This document shows positions 16,698-24,957 of a stretch of DNA of 42,788 bases, in pieces. The position numbers were made by a program, and so were the translations under genes. A model generated the notes under the pieces. The model did not search any database. It was not told where the DNA came from and worked only from the letters and a program-made list of their open reading frames with translations. Each line of letters opens with the position of its first letter. Position 1 is the stretch's first letter. The DNA comes from Limnobacter sp. CACIAM 66H1. GTDB taxonomy: Bacteria > Pseudomonadota > Gammaproteobacteria > Burkholderiales > Burkholderiaceae_B. Location of the stretch: assembly GCF_001601825.1 (NCBI RefSeq), contig NZ_LUJK01000027.1:1-42788 (forward strand), in the 5' to 3' direction.

Positions 16698-17972
16698 TTA
16701 TTGCTTCTGCTCTGTGGCTACAGGTGCGTTGACCTGTGCGGCGCTGTCAACAACTGCGGGCTGCGCATCGGCGCCTGCAATCACGGGTTGTACGGGTGTT
16801 CCGGGTGGGGCCTTCATGAACCCGTCGGTCATCACTTTGTCGCCAGCAACCAGTCCATCGGTTACTACCCATTGGTCACCTTTCCACTGCGCAACCTGCA
16901 CAGGGCGTGGGGCCACAGTATTTTCAGGGCTGACTGTCATCACAACCTTGCCACCCTCCGGGTTTTCAAGCACAGCCCGTTGTGGCAACAACACAGCATC
17001 CTTTTGCACCGCACCGCTGACGCGCACACGCACAAATTGCCCTGGGCTCAACACTTCCTTGTCATTGGCCAACACGGCACGTGCATCGACCGTACCGGTG
17101 GCTGGGTTCACGCGTACATCCTGAAAGCCCAGCTTTGCTTTCAATCCCATGGGTTTACCATCGGCACCCAGTACCTCAACCACCAAGTCGCCATTGCTCA
17201 AGGCAACCGCGCCACTTGCAATGCCTTTGCGCAATTGCTCATGGTCTTTTTCAGGAATACCAAAGTTCACATAGACCTGGTCGATCTGCGTTACTGTGGT
17301 CAACAACTCGGAAGGGCCAGACACAAAACTGCCCTCGGAGTACAACGAACGGCTTGCAAAGCCATTCACTGGCGATTCAACCCGCGCATACTCCAGGTTC
17401 AGGCGAGCCGTGCGAACCGCAGCACTGGCAACCTGCAAATCTGCCTTGGCCACTTCGAAGGCAGATTGCGCATTGTCCAATTCAGATTGCGACACCGCTT
17501 TGCTGTCGGCCAGAGGCATGACCCGTTTGTAATCGCGTTCGGCTTGAGCAGCGCGAACCTTGGCTGCATTTTCATCGGCCAGGGCACGGGCCAAAGCAGT
17601 TTGGTAGGGAGCATTGTCCAGGCTGTACAAAGATTGGCCTTTCTTCACTCGGCCGCCCTCTTCAAACTGGCGGCGCTCGATAATACCGGCCACACGGGCG
17701 CGAATTTCAACCTCGCGCAAGCCAGCAATTTGAGCTGGGTATTCATAAGTCAATTCGAGCGGTTGAGTTTTTACTTCAACCACGGGTACGGGTGCTGCCT
17801 GGCCGGCACCGGGGCCACCGGGGGCTTGGGCATCGGCGCCCTGGCCACAGCCCAGCAACAAAGCGCTGGACAAAACAGTCACCAGCAGCGCGGGCAGAAG
17901 GGTGGCTCCTGCAAAAGCGCGGCTGTAGGGGGAAGCTTGGGTTTGCTTTGATTTCAATGAGTTGCTGTGCAT
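16698..17972 (-). CDS. RND periplasmic adaptor lipoprotein (AcrA/MexA family)
   Basis: The protein is 424 residues from ATG 17972. A longer N-terminal reading would run through the promoter and operator. The lipobox LLLGC gives lipidated Cys42 after a somewhat long charged leader. Features: a lipoyl half-motif (YEYPAQIAGLREVEIRARVA), an alpha-hairpin of alternating Ala/Glu/Lys helices, and the second lipoyl half (EYARVESPVNGFASRSLYSEG), followed by beta-barrel and membrane-proximal domains. It bridges the RND pump to the outer membrane channel. It is the first gene of the operon and is divergent from a TetR repressor. Confidence 0.94.
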   Translation of the reverse strand: MHSNSLKSKQTQASPYSRAFAGATLLPALLVTVLSSALLLGCGQGADAQAPGGPGAGQAAPVPVVEVKTQPLELTYEYPAQIAGLREVEIRARVAGIIERRQFEEGGRVKKGQSLYSLDNAPYQTALARALADENAAKVRAAQAERDYKRVMPLADSKAVSQSELDNAQSAFEVAKADLQVASAAVRTARLNLEYARVESPVNGFASRSLYSEGSFVSGPSELLTTVTQIDQVYVNFGIPEKDHEQLRKGIASGAVALSNGDLVVEVLGADGKPMGLKAKLGFQDVRVNPATGTVDARAVLANDKEVLSPGQFVRVRVSGAVQKDAVLLPQRAVLENPEGGKVVMTVSPENTVAPRPVQVAQWKGDQWVVTDGLVAGDKVMTDGFMKAPPGTPVQPVIAGADAQPAVVDSAAQVNAPVATEQKQ

Positions 17973-18043
17973 GATATTTGCCCTGTTATATCCTTGTGGG
18001 AATTTTTCGGGTTGATTTAATGACCGAGAAGTCAGATAATACA

Positions 18044-18063
18044 TACATACATGAGTGTATGTA
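18044..18063. promoter_or_regulatory. AcrR-type operator between adaptor gene and TetR gene
   Basis: TACATACA-TGAG-TGTATGTA is a perfect inverted repeat in the 122-base divergent intergenic space. Another TACA precedes it (from 18040). The E. coli AcrR operator on acrAB also has TACATACA and TGTATGTA arms, with a longer centre. The site lies 31 bases before the repressor start and 71 bases before the pump start, so it can control both. Confidence 0.85.
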
Positions 18064-18094
18064 AATAAATTTTTCAATTTTGGCGTAGACGATT

Positions 18095-18715
18095 GTGGTA
18101 AGAAAAACGAAGGAAGAAGCGCAGGAGACTAGAAACCTGATTCTGGACACAGCCGAAGCAGTGTTCTCTGAGAAAGGGGTATCAAGGACCACGCTGAACG
18201 ACATTGCCAAGGCCGCGGATTTGACGCGGGGGGCCATTTATTGGCACTTCAAGAACAAAGCCGACCTCTTTGATGCGATGTTACAACGCGTCATATTACC
18301 GATGGATGAATTCATCGCCACGCCCGATTTACACCCCGAGCAACGACCGCTGGCCTATCTACGCACGCGCTCCATGCATGTGGTGCGTACCTTGGCCGAA
18401 GACACTCGCACACAGCGGGTTTTTGACATCGTGATGCACAAGGCAGAAATGGTTGATGACATGTTGCCCATCCGAGACAGACACCTGGAAGCCATTCAAG
18501 GCTGCATTCAAACCATTGAAGCCGATTTTCAAGCCGCGATTGCCAAAGGCGAATTGCCTGCACATACCAATGCCCGTCAGGCAGCGATTGGCTTGCATGC
18601 CCTGATTGACGGGCTTTTTGCCAACTTTGTGCTCAGCCCAAACCTGTTCAACCTGATGGAGCAGGCTGAATTCACAATCGACAATTACCTCAACGGCCTG
18701 TCCAACCGAAAGTAA
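18095..18715 (+). CDS. TetR-family repressor of the RND operon (AcrR/TtgR-like)
   Basis: The protein is 206 residues from GTG 18095. The N-terminal DNA-binding domain (residues 10-60) is clear: ETRNLILDTAEAVFSEKGVS, TTLNDIAKAADLTRGAIYWH and FKNKADLFDAML. The sequence is of the AcrR/TtgR/MexR-neighbour type, with a helical ligand domain after it. It is divergent from the pump genes over an AcrR-type operator, so it probably represses the pump and itself, and releases DNA on binding drugs. A GC-rich hairpin follows the stop. Confidence 0.92.
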   Translation: MVRKTKEEAQETRNLILDTAEAVFSEKGVSRTTLNDIAKAADLTRGAIYWHFKNKADLFDAMLQRVILPMDEFIATPDLHPEQRPLAYLRTRSMHVVRTLAEDTRTQRVFDIVMHKAEMVDDMLPIRDRHLEAIQGCIQTIEADFQAAIAKGELPAHTNARQAAIGLHALIDGLFANFVLSPNLFNLMEQAEFTIDNYLNGLSNRK

Positions 18716-18717
18716 CC

Positions 18718-18742
18718 CGGCTGACACAGGGGCCGGCTTTTC
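18718..18742 (+). terminator. terminator after the TetR gene
   Basis: CCGGC-N10-GCCGG followed by CTTTT begins three bases after the TetR stop. The T-run overlaps the end of the convergent SDR gene. Confidence 0.6.
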
Positions 18743-19427
18743 AAACCCGCCCAGTGACCGGAATGCCCGCCCCATTGATGTCGCGGGCAGCATCGGACAA
18801 CAAGAATCCAATAACCCCGGCCAAAGAGTCGGGTGCCACCCAATCGGCTGGGTCTGCATCAGGCATGGCCTCGCGATTGGCGGGGGTGTCCAAAATACTG
18901 GGTAACACGGCATTGGCACGAATACCCAAATGCTTGTTTTCCGCCGCCAGAGCTTCGGTCAAACGCAGCACAGCTGACTTGGCAGCCGAATAAGCCCCCA
19001 TGCCTTCCGCTGCTTTTGATGCAGCCGCCGCCCCAATATTGACGATCACGCCACTTTGTTGATCCTGAAACAGCGGCAGAATGGCTTGACACATATTCAC
19101 GGTGGTTTGCACATTCATGGCGTACTGAGTATTCCAGGTATCAAGGCTGCTTTCAGCCTGACGCTCCCAAACGAAACCACCTGCAATATTGACCACCGCA
19201 TCGATTTGGCCAAAATATTCCCAGGCTTGATTCACCACCTCTTGAGCATGCTCGGGCAAGGTCAAGTCTACATTGCCAATCGACACCGCATCGCTTTCGC
19301 CTTCCCACTCAGGCTGATGCAAATCAATCAACAGCAGTCGATAACCCAAACTTCCCAAGTGGGTGGCCACCGCCTGACCCAAATTGCCTGCTGCGCCGGT
19401 GACGATCACCACTGGACTGCTGTTCAT
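18741..19427 (-). CDS. short-chain dehydrogenase/reductase family protein
   Basis: This 228-residue Rossmann protein has a nucleotide-binding TGAAGNLGQ (about residues 11-19), NIAGG at the end of beta-4, and YSAAK with the catalytic Tyr and Lys. The Ser normally about 13 residues before the Tyr appears as Ala in NIGAAAASK, so catalysis may be unusual. The C-terminus INGAGIPVTGRV is of the usual 'G..I.V.GG' kind. Substrate is unknown. It has no close operon partner: it converges with the TetR gene and is divergent from the HExxH protein. Confidence 0.88.
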   Translation of the reverse strand: MNSSPVVIVTGAAGNLGQAVATHLGSLGYRLLLIDLHQPEWEGESDAVSIGNVDLTLPEHAQEVVNQAWEYFGQIDAVVNIAGGFVWERQAESSLDTWNTQYAMNVQTTVNMCQAILPLFQDQQSGVIVNIGAAAASKAAEGMGAYSAAKSAVLRLTEALAAENKHLGIRANAVLPSILDTPANREAMPDADPADWVAPDSLAGVIGFLLSDAARDINGAGIPVTGRV

Positions 19428-19540
19428 GTGAATTCACTCCCGAATTGATTGTGTGCATGGAGACTATTTTGACATGCCGAATCGGCTTTCACGCCCCCAC
19501 CCCCTTTGAATACCCCCTTTAAGGGCAACGCATTGGTGCA

Positions 19541-20230
19541 ATGCTGAATTCAACAAAACCTGCCGTTCACAAGACATCACCGGAATTCTTGGAGCATGTC
19601 ATGTGGAACGGTTTATTCTTTGGTTTGGTCAGCCTGTTCACACCCCAAGCCAGCCTGCCCGACACGGCAGCCATGAAAGAGGAAATCGCCCAGTTCGCCC
19701 AGGTCTACGCCATCGACACTGATCGCATCCATGTTCGAGAAAGCACCATGAACAACCCCTCTCCATTTTTGACTAACAGCGGCATCAAGGCCTGCGTGCT
19801 GCACGTCAACCAACATGCAGACGCCAAGCGCGTGTGGTCTCATTTTCTGGACTCCGGTCACGCGGGTGCCGAACCCGCATTTCTGGCATTCACTTCGGCC
19901 CATGAATTGACCCACTGCCTGATGTCAGAAAAAGGAAAACGTGTGGCCGCCAAGCAGGCACTACAGGAACACCTGGGCATTCAATTCAAGAATAATGTCC
20001 ATTTTGAAGAAACACTGGCGGATCTGGTCGGCTTGGCGTATGTCCAGAAAGTAATGCCAGAACATTATGAGGTGGTGTATCAACGCGTGAAGTCGATTCG
20101 CACCGACTTTTCGAAACGAGATCCAGAGCACGACAGCTCGCGCGCCTTGAACACACACACCATCGCCTTCGCTGATCAAATGTTCAGCAAATCCAACACC
20201 ATCCGTTTGGCAGACGCCGGTAGCCGGTAA
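19541..20230 (+). CDS. putative zinc metalloprotease with HExxH motif, family not recognised
   Basis: This 229-residue protein contains SAHELTHCLM (His121-Glu122-x-x-His125) and, some 30 residues later, EETLADLVGLAY (Glu157, Asp161). This is the arrangement of gluzincin-like zinc peptidases, where the third ligand is a Glu in an ExxxD helix. The stretch WNGLFFGLVSLFTPQAS near residues 22-38 is hydrophobic and might act as an internal signal or membrane contact. I cannot assign a named family. ATG 19541 has no strong ribosome site. No accessory gene points to the substrate. Confidence 0.7.
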   Translation: MLNSTKPAVHKTSPEFLEHVMWNGLFFGLVSLFTPQASLPDTAAMKEEIAQFAQVYAIDTDRIHVRESTMNNPSPFLTNSGIKACVLHVNQHADAKRVWSHFLDSGHAGAEPAFLAFTSAHELTHCLMSEKGKRVAAKQALQEHLGIQFKNNVHFEETLADLVGLAYVQKVMPEHYEVVYQRVKSIRTDFSKRDPEHDSSRALNTHTIAFADQMFSKSNTIRLADAGSR

Positions 20231-20287
20231 AAAAATCGGCTGTGAATCGGATCGTACGAAAGCACGATCTGCAAAAGCATGGTTAAA

Positions 20288-20305
20288 TTCAAACGATCGT
20301 TTGAA
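20288..20305. promoter_or_regulatory. operator copy 1: TTCAAAC-GATC-GTTTGAA
   Basis: A perfect 18-base palindrome lies 32 bases upstream of the proposed SDR start. It shares TCAAAC-N4-GTTTGA with sites at 21288 and 29413, each in front of an acyl-CoA catabolism gene. TetR-type repressors of fatty or branched acid degradation use sites of this size. A TTG start at 20301 would lie inside it, which argues against that start. Confidence 0.8.
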
Positions 20306-20336
20306 AACAAACAAGCACAATTCACAGGTGACCCTT

Positions 20337-21245
20337 TTGAACAGCTTCCAATCCGTATTTCGCCCCAATCTGTTTGCAGGACAAACGGTGCTGGTCACCG
20401 GCGGAGGTTCCGGCATCGGCCGCTGTACCGCACATGAACTGGCCAGCCTGGGTGCAGACCTGGCCTTGGTCGGTCGAAAAATGGAAAAGCTTGAAACCGT
20501 GAAAGCGGAAATTGAGCAAACCTGCAAGGTCAAAATTTCCCTGCACAGCTGTGACATTCGCGAAGAGGAGCGGGTCAAGGAGACAGTGGCCGACGTGTTG
20601 GCGGCCCACGGCAAAATCAATCACCTGATCAACAATGCAGGGGGGCAATTCCCCTCACCGCTGAACATGATTAGTGGCAAAGGGTTCGAAACCGTGGTGC
20701 GTAACAACCTCACAGGTGGATTTCTGATGGCCCGAGAGGTCTTCAACCAATACATGATGTTGCATCTGGGCGAGTCCGACATGTCCATCACCAACATTAT
20801 TGCGGACATGTGGAACGGCATGCCCGGCATGGGCCACTCAGGCGCAGCGCGCGCTGGCATGCTGAACTTCTCGGAAACAGCGTCCAATGAATGGGCTCCC
20901 GTGCGCGTGAATGCGGTTGCACCGGGCTTCATTGCATCGAGCGGCATGGACACTTACCCTGAGCCCATGAAACAAACCATCATGCAACTGGACAAGACGA
21001 TTCCGTTACAACGCTTGGGCCTGGAGGCAGAGGTGTCAGGCGCCTTGGTGTTCTTGTGCAGCCCCGCGGCCTCATTCATCTCGGGTTCCTGTATTCGAAT
21101 CGACGGCGCAGCCCCTAACGCGCGCCGCATTTGGCAAGTGGGCACCGGCAAACCCAACCCGGCTTTCAACAGCTTTCATTTGGGTGGCGTGCCGGAGGTG
21201 ATTCAGCGTCGAGACGCTGCACGCGCAGCGGCCAGCAAGAAATAA
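20337..21245 (+). CDS. SDR family oxidoreductase of the acyl-CoA cluster (dienoyl/enoyl-CoA reductase-like)
   Basis: The protein is about 302 residues from TTG 20337, with AGGTG six bases upstream; GTG 20328 is an alternative. The Rossmann motif TGGGSGIGRCTAHEL and NNAGGQFPSP (substrate-loop form seen in peroxisomal 2,4-dienoyl-CoA and trans-2-enoyl-CoA reductases) are present. The usual YxxxK is not found: the aligned segment reads HSGAARAG within NGMPGMGHSGAARAGM. AtuB/AtuG-like SDRs accompany geranyl-CoA carboxylase in Pseudomonas. It is preceded by operator copy 1 and followed after 99 bases by the carboxyltransferase. Probable NAD(P)-dependent step on an unsaturated acyl-CoA. Confidence 0.85.
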   Translation: MNSFQSVFRPNLFAGQTVLVTGGGSGIGRCTAHELASLGADLALVGRKMEKLETVKAEIEQTCKVKISLHSCDIREEERVKETVADVLAAHGKINHLINNAGGQFPSPLNMISGKGFETVVRNNLTGGFLMAREVFNQYMMLHLGESDMSITNIIADMWNGMPGMGHSGAARAGMLNFSETASNEWAPVRVNAVAPGFIASSGMDTYPEPMKQTIMQLDKTIPLQRLGLEAEVSGALVFLCSPAASFISGSCIRIDGAAPNARRIWQVGTGKPNPAFNSFHLGGVPEVIQRRDAARAAASKK

Positions 21246-21287
21246 GCCCGTATTTAAGGCTTGACACACCAAAGTCTCACCCGCAAA

Positions 21288-21305
21288 ATCAAACAAACGT
21301 TTGAT
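21288..21305. promoter_or_regulatory. operator copy 2: ATCAAAC-AAAC-GTTTGAT
   Basis: A seven-base perfect inverted repeat with four-base centre lies 39 bases before the carboxyltransferase start. It has the same arms as copies 1 and 3; its 16-base core reads the same as copy 3 on the opposite strand. Confidence 0.8.
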
Positions 21306-21344
21306 TTTTTTGACCCTCTTGCCGCTACTTAAAGCCACAAACCA

Positions 21345-22973
21345 ATGCCTATTTTAGAGAGCCTCGTTTCCACAAATTCCGCCGAGTTTGAACTCAACAA
21401 GGCCAATATGGAAACGGCCCTGAATGAACTTCGATCGCTGGAGAAACGTACACGCGACGCCTCGGCAAAAGCTGCGCCATCGTTTGCAAAGCGCGGGCAG
21501 TTGCTGCCGCGCGACCGGGTGGCGCTACTGCTCGACTCGGGTTCTCCTTTTCTGGAACTGAGCACCCTGGCTGGTTACATGCAAGATGGTCAAAAGGCCG
21601 ACAAAAGCATTCCCGGCGGCGGCATCATTGCCGGGCTGGGCTATGTGGCCAACACCTTGTGTATGGTGGTTGCCAGCGATTCTGGCATCGAAGCCGGTGC
21701 GCTTCAGGCCATGGGCATTGAAAAAATGCAAAGGGCTCAGGACGTTGCTCTGGAAAACAAACTGCCCTTCATTAACCTCGGCGAATCCGCTGGTGCCAAT
21801 TTGTTGAAGTACAAAGTCGAGCACTTCATATTGGGCGGCGGTAATTTCTACCGCCTGGCCAAGCTCAGCGCGGCTGGGCTGCCCGTCATCAACGTACTGC
21901 ACGGTTCGTCCACTGCGGGTGGTGCCTACATTCCCGGTTTAAGCGATGTGGTCATTATGGTTCGTGAACGTGCACGCGCATTTCTCGCTGGCCCCCCTTT
22001 GTTGAAAGCCGCCACGGGCGAGATAGCAACGGATGAGGAACTGGGCGGCGCCGACATGCACTGCTCAGTCTCAGGCTTGGGTGACTACATCGCCGACGAC
22101 GACCGCCACGCCATTGCACTGGCCCGCGACGTGATGGAAAAAATCGACTGGAACAGCAGCAATCGCAATGTGATACCCACATTGAATGCTCACGCGCCTG
22201 CACCACGCTACCCAGCCGAAGAACTACTGGGTATCATGCCCGCCGATATCAAAACGCCGGTGGACATGCGTGAAGTCATCGCCCGCATCGTCGACGACTC
22301 CGACTTCCTCGAATTCAAGGCCAACTATGGTCCGGCCACGCTGTGCGGATACGCCAAGCTGATGGGTGTTTCCATCGGCATCATCAGCAACCTGGGGCCG
22401 ATCGACACGGCTGGTGCCACCAAAGCCACGCACTTTATTCAAAGCTGCTGCCAAACCAAAACCCCAATCATCTACCTGCAAAACACGACCGGTTACATGG
22501 TGGGCAAAGAGGCTGAGCAAGGCGGCATCATCAAACATGGCTCAAAAATGATTCAAGCGGTAAGCAACGCAACAGTTCCTCAAATCACTTTGCTGTGCGG
22601 TGCCAGTTTTGGTGCTGGTAACTATGGGATGTGCGGCAGGGCATTTGGTCCACGTTTCGTGTTTGCCTGGCCCAACAGCAAAACTGCGGTCATGGGTGCC
22701 GAGCAAGCCGCCGGCACCATGGCCACTGTGATGCAGGCCAGCGCGGCACGAAAAGGCATGGAGGTACCAGATTTCATGCTGGAAAACATGAAAAAACAAA
22801 TCATCGACACGTTTGAAGCACAAACCAGCGCATTCCACACCAGCGGATTGTTGCTCGACGACGGCGTGATCGATCCAAGAGACACACGACAGGTGCTGGC
22901 GCTTGCGCTGATCGCCTGTCTGCAACAAGAGCGCAGTGTGCAGCCCATGCAATTTGGCGTGGCTCGGCCGTAA
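21345..22973 (+). CDS. acyl-CoA carboxylase carboxyltransferase (beta) subunit, geranyl-CoA or methylcrotonyl-CoA carboxylase type
   Basis: This 542-residue biotin-dependent carboxyltransferase contains the two crotonase-like domains. Conserved parts are LLPRDRVALLLDSGSPFLEL, GESAGANLL, GSSTAGGAYIPGLSD, LQNTTGYMVGKEAE and GASFGAGNYGMCGRAF. The segment VVASDSGIEAGALQAMGIEK differs from the NDATVKGGTYYP form of methylcrotonyl-CoA carboxylase. It reads more like AtuC-type geranyl-CoA carboxylase, which carboxylates the gamma-methyl of geranyl-CoA. The biotin subunit is at 26249 on the other strand. The substrate assignment is from memory of motifs and is uncertain. Operator copy 2 precedes it and a strong terminator follows. 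Confidence 0.85.
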   Translation: MPILESLVSTNSAEFELNKANMETALNELRSLEKRTRDASAKAAPSFAKRGQLLPRDRVALLLDSGSPFLELSTLAGYMQDGQKADKSIPGGGIIAGLGYVANTLCMVVASDSGIEAGALQAMGIEKMQRAQDVALENKLPFINLGESAGANLLKYKVEHFILGGGNFYRLAKLSAAGLPVINVLHGSSTAGGAYIPGLSDVVIMVRERARAFLAGPPLLKAATGEIATDEELGGADMHCSVSGLGDYIADDDRHAIALARDVMEKIDWNSSNRNVIPTLNAHAPAPRYPAEELLGIMPADIKTPVDMREVIARIVDDSDFLEFKANYGPATLCGYAKLMGVSIGIISNLGPIDTAGATKATHFIQSCCQTKTPIIYLQNTTGYMVGKEAEQGGIIKHGSKMIQAVSNATVPQITLLCGASFGAGNYGMCGRAFGPRFVFAWPNSKTAVMGAEQAAGTMATVMQASAARKGMEVPDFMLENMKKQIIDTFEAQTSAFHTSGLLLDDGVIDPRDTRQVLALALIACLQQERSVQPMQFGVARP

Positions 22974-22998
22974 AAAATTGGCCCAACTCTGGAATGCA

Positions 22999-23024
22999 AA
23001 AAGGCACCCCGAAGGGTGCCTTTT
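22999..23024. terminator. bidirectional rho-independent terminator
   Basis: AAAAGGCACCC-CGAA-GGGTGCCTTTT is a perfect 11-base-pair stem with a stable tetraloop and flanking A/T tracts. It separates the convergent carboxyltransferase and repetitive-protein genes and can serve both. Confidence 0.93.
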
Positions 23025-23066
23025 CACTTTGCCGGGGGGTCGGAGCCCCAGGCAATACTACAAAGC

Positions 23067-24830
23067 TTAGATGGGCAGGCTGTCTGTGGGCAGCGCGCTG
23101 GTCAATGCATCCAGTGGGCTTGCACCGGAGGAGATTGGCAAGCTTGATGGATCCAGCAGGCTTGTCAATGAATCCAGGGGCGTGCCTGTGGACGGGAAGC
23201 TTGGCAAGCCACCACCTGCACCGCCACCTGCTGCCAGGTCGGTCAGTACGCTAGGGTCCAGCAGTGACGTGACCATGTCCAAGGGCGTGCCTGTTTCGGG
23301 GATGCCGGGCAAACCGCCACCCGCGCCGCCACCCGCAGCGGCATCGGCCAATGGGCCCAAAACCGCGTCCAGGGGTGTACCTGTGGGGCCGTCGGATCCA
23401 CCGCCGCCGGCGCCAGCCAGCGCATCGGTCAGAATGGCTGGATCAAGCATGGATGTCACTGAATCCAGAGGAGTACCTGTAGAGGGGAAGCTTGGCAAGC
23501 CGCCGCCACCGCCACCAGCCAGTGCGTCAGTCAGAATGCTTGGGTCGAGCAATGCAGTAACCTGATCCAATGGAGTGCCTGTTTCAGGGAAACTTGGCAA
23601 GCCGCCACCACCTGCGCCGCCCAAGGCGTCAGTGACTGGGCCAAGCACTGCATCCAACGGTGTACCTGTGGGGCCAGCTGCACCACCTCCGTCACCGCCG
23701 GGCAGTGGCAAGCCACCGGACAGCGCTGCAACTAGAGGATCGGTCACAGGGGTCAGTGCGTCGAAAGCCTGGTTCAGGCCATCGGCCAAAGGCTGAGAGA
23801 CCATGGGCAGTGCATCAGTTGCAGTGGCCAAGCCATCAAACAAGGGTGCGGCGGCGTCAAAACCTTGGGTCAGACCATCGTTCAGTGGGCCCAGGGCTGG
23901 TGCAAGCGCTCCAACTGCCTGAGACAGGCCGTCGGCCAGCTGGGGTGTCACCATGCTCAAGCCACCACCCAGTTGTTCTGCGACCACGCGCAGGTTAACC
24001 GGCAAAGTATCAGCAGCGGCTGTCACCAAACCATCCTCATTGCCCGCCAATACATCGACCACGGGTGAAAGCGCTTCTTCAACAGCTTCAGTGATGGGCG
24101 TTACGTTTTGATCGAGCGAGTCGGTCACGGGGGCCAAGCCTGTCAGTGCATCGCTCAAGGTGTCGTTCACAGGGGTGAGGGCTGGCTCGAGTGCATCCGT
24201 GATGGGTGCTGTTTCTTCCAGAACTGGATCCAATGCTTCAGTCACAGGTGCCAACGCGCCTACTGGAGCATCAACGACTGTTGTGACAGGTGACAGCGCA
24301 TCCAGGGTCTCTTCGAGTGCTGGGGAGGCCGGGCCAGCTGCATCGGTAACGGGCTCGAGTGCACCTGCGGCTGCTTCGCCGGAGCCACCACCGGAAGAAC
24401 CACCGCCGGAGCCGCCGTCGCTGTCATCGCTTCCCAACACGAATGCAGCACCAGCTACAGCAGCCAGTGGGCCAGCCAAACCGCCCGCGGCCAAACCTGC
24501 GCCAAACAAGCCAAACATACCGCCTGCGCCTGTTACGGCTACGGTTTCGCCTTCAGTCAACAATTCGAATTCGCCTTCGGCCACTTCAAACTCAGCGCCA
24601 TTCTCACCTTCTTTCAGCGTGGCTACCGCGTTGGATTGCAGAATACCTTCTGTGGCTTTTTGACCTTCGGCGCCAGGAAATTCGATGTAAGCAGATCCTT
24701 CTGCACTGGTGGTAACTGTGTCACCTGCAGAAATAATGTCACCTTCTTTCAGAAGGACTTGTTCACCGTCGGGACGGGTTACAGAAACCTCTCCCAACAC
24801 GCTTTTGATAATTCCAGTGATGTTAGCCAC
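23067..24830 (-). CDS. LapA-like retention-module protein with long repetitive region
   Basis: The protein is 587 residues from GTG 24830 (GGAG ten bases upstream). Residues 1-95 (MANITGIIKSVLGEVSVTRP, then EGDIISAGDTVTTSAEGSAYIEF) resemble the N-terminal retention module of LapA/BapA-type adhesins, which stays in the periplasm or outer membrane channel. Residues 98-131 are hydrophobic and Gly/Ala-rich, then comes a Ser/Gly linker. Residues about 155-385 carry a helical repeat of the form APVTDAL-P. Residues 386-587 carry six TGTPLD modules. There is no RTX GGxGxD repeat, no Ig-like domain and no transporter nearby. It may be a surface or envelope-spanning protein; function unknown. It lies within a catabolic cluster. 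Confidence 0.75.
   Translation of the reverse strand: MANITGIIKSVLGEVSVTRPDGEQVLLKEGDIISAGDTVTTSAEGSAYIEFPGAEGQKATEGILQSNAVATLKEGENGAEFEVAEGEFELLTEGETVAVTGAGGMFGLFGAGLAAGGLAGPLAAVAGAAFVLGSDDSDGGSGGGSSGGGSGEAAAGALEPVTDAAGPASPALEETLDALSPVTTVVDAPVGALAPVTEALDPVLEETAPITDALEPALTPVNDTLSDALTGLAPVTDSLDQNVTPITEAVEEALSPVVDVLAGNEDGLVTAAADTLPVNLRVVAEQLGGGLSMVTPQLADGLSQAVGALAPALGPLNDGLTQGFDAAAPLFDGLATATDALPMVSQPLADGLNQAFDALTPVTDPLVAALSGGLPLPGGDGGGAAGPTGTPLDAVLGPVTDALGGAGGGGLPSFPETGTPLDQVTALLDPSILTDALAGGGGGGLPSFPSTGTPLDSVTSMLDPAILTDALAGAGGGGSDGPTGTPLDAVLGPLADAAAGGGAGGGLPGIPETGTPLDMVTSLLDPSVLTDLAAGGGAGGGLPSFPSTGTPLDSLTSLLDPSSLPISSGASPLDALTSALPTDSLPI
23070..23675 (-). repeat. six TGTPLD modules in two A-B-C sets
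   Basis: This covers codons 386-587 of the repetitive protein. Module order is A (GPTGTPLDAVLGP), B (PETGTPLD), C (LPSFPSTGTPLD), then A, B, C again, each 25-46 residues and mostly ended by a Gly-rich run. The pattern suggests that a three-module block was duplicated. Confidence 0.85.
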
Positions 24831-24957
24831 AGTACATTCTCCGACAATGGTGTGTTCATTTAAAAGTTCGGCGAAAGTTCCGCCTTGTGAGAGTTTTACT
24901 GTCGGTAATCAGGAAATGGATGTGAATATTTCCTAATAATTAACAATGTTTAACATT

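Noticed and set aside
13653-17951. Long plus-strand reading frames opposite the RND operon, up to 512 codons
   Set aside because: They mirror codon bias of the well-supported minus-strand adaptor and transporter genes, show no recognisable domain, and lack ribosome sites.
20250-20269. GATCGT/ACGATC hairpin after the HExxH gene as a terminator
   Set aside because: Six base pairs with no T-run; too weak to claim.
20301-20336. TTG 20301 as start of the SDR gene
   Set aside because: It lies within the operator palindrome and has no ribosome site; the later TTG 20337 follows AGGTG and matches the family N-terminus.
24160-24663. Pro/Ser-rich plus-strand frame opposite the repetitive protein
   Set aside because: It is the antisense of Gly/Ala/Thr-rich repeats; low complexity explains the absence of stops.
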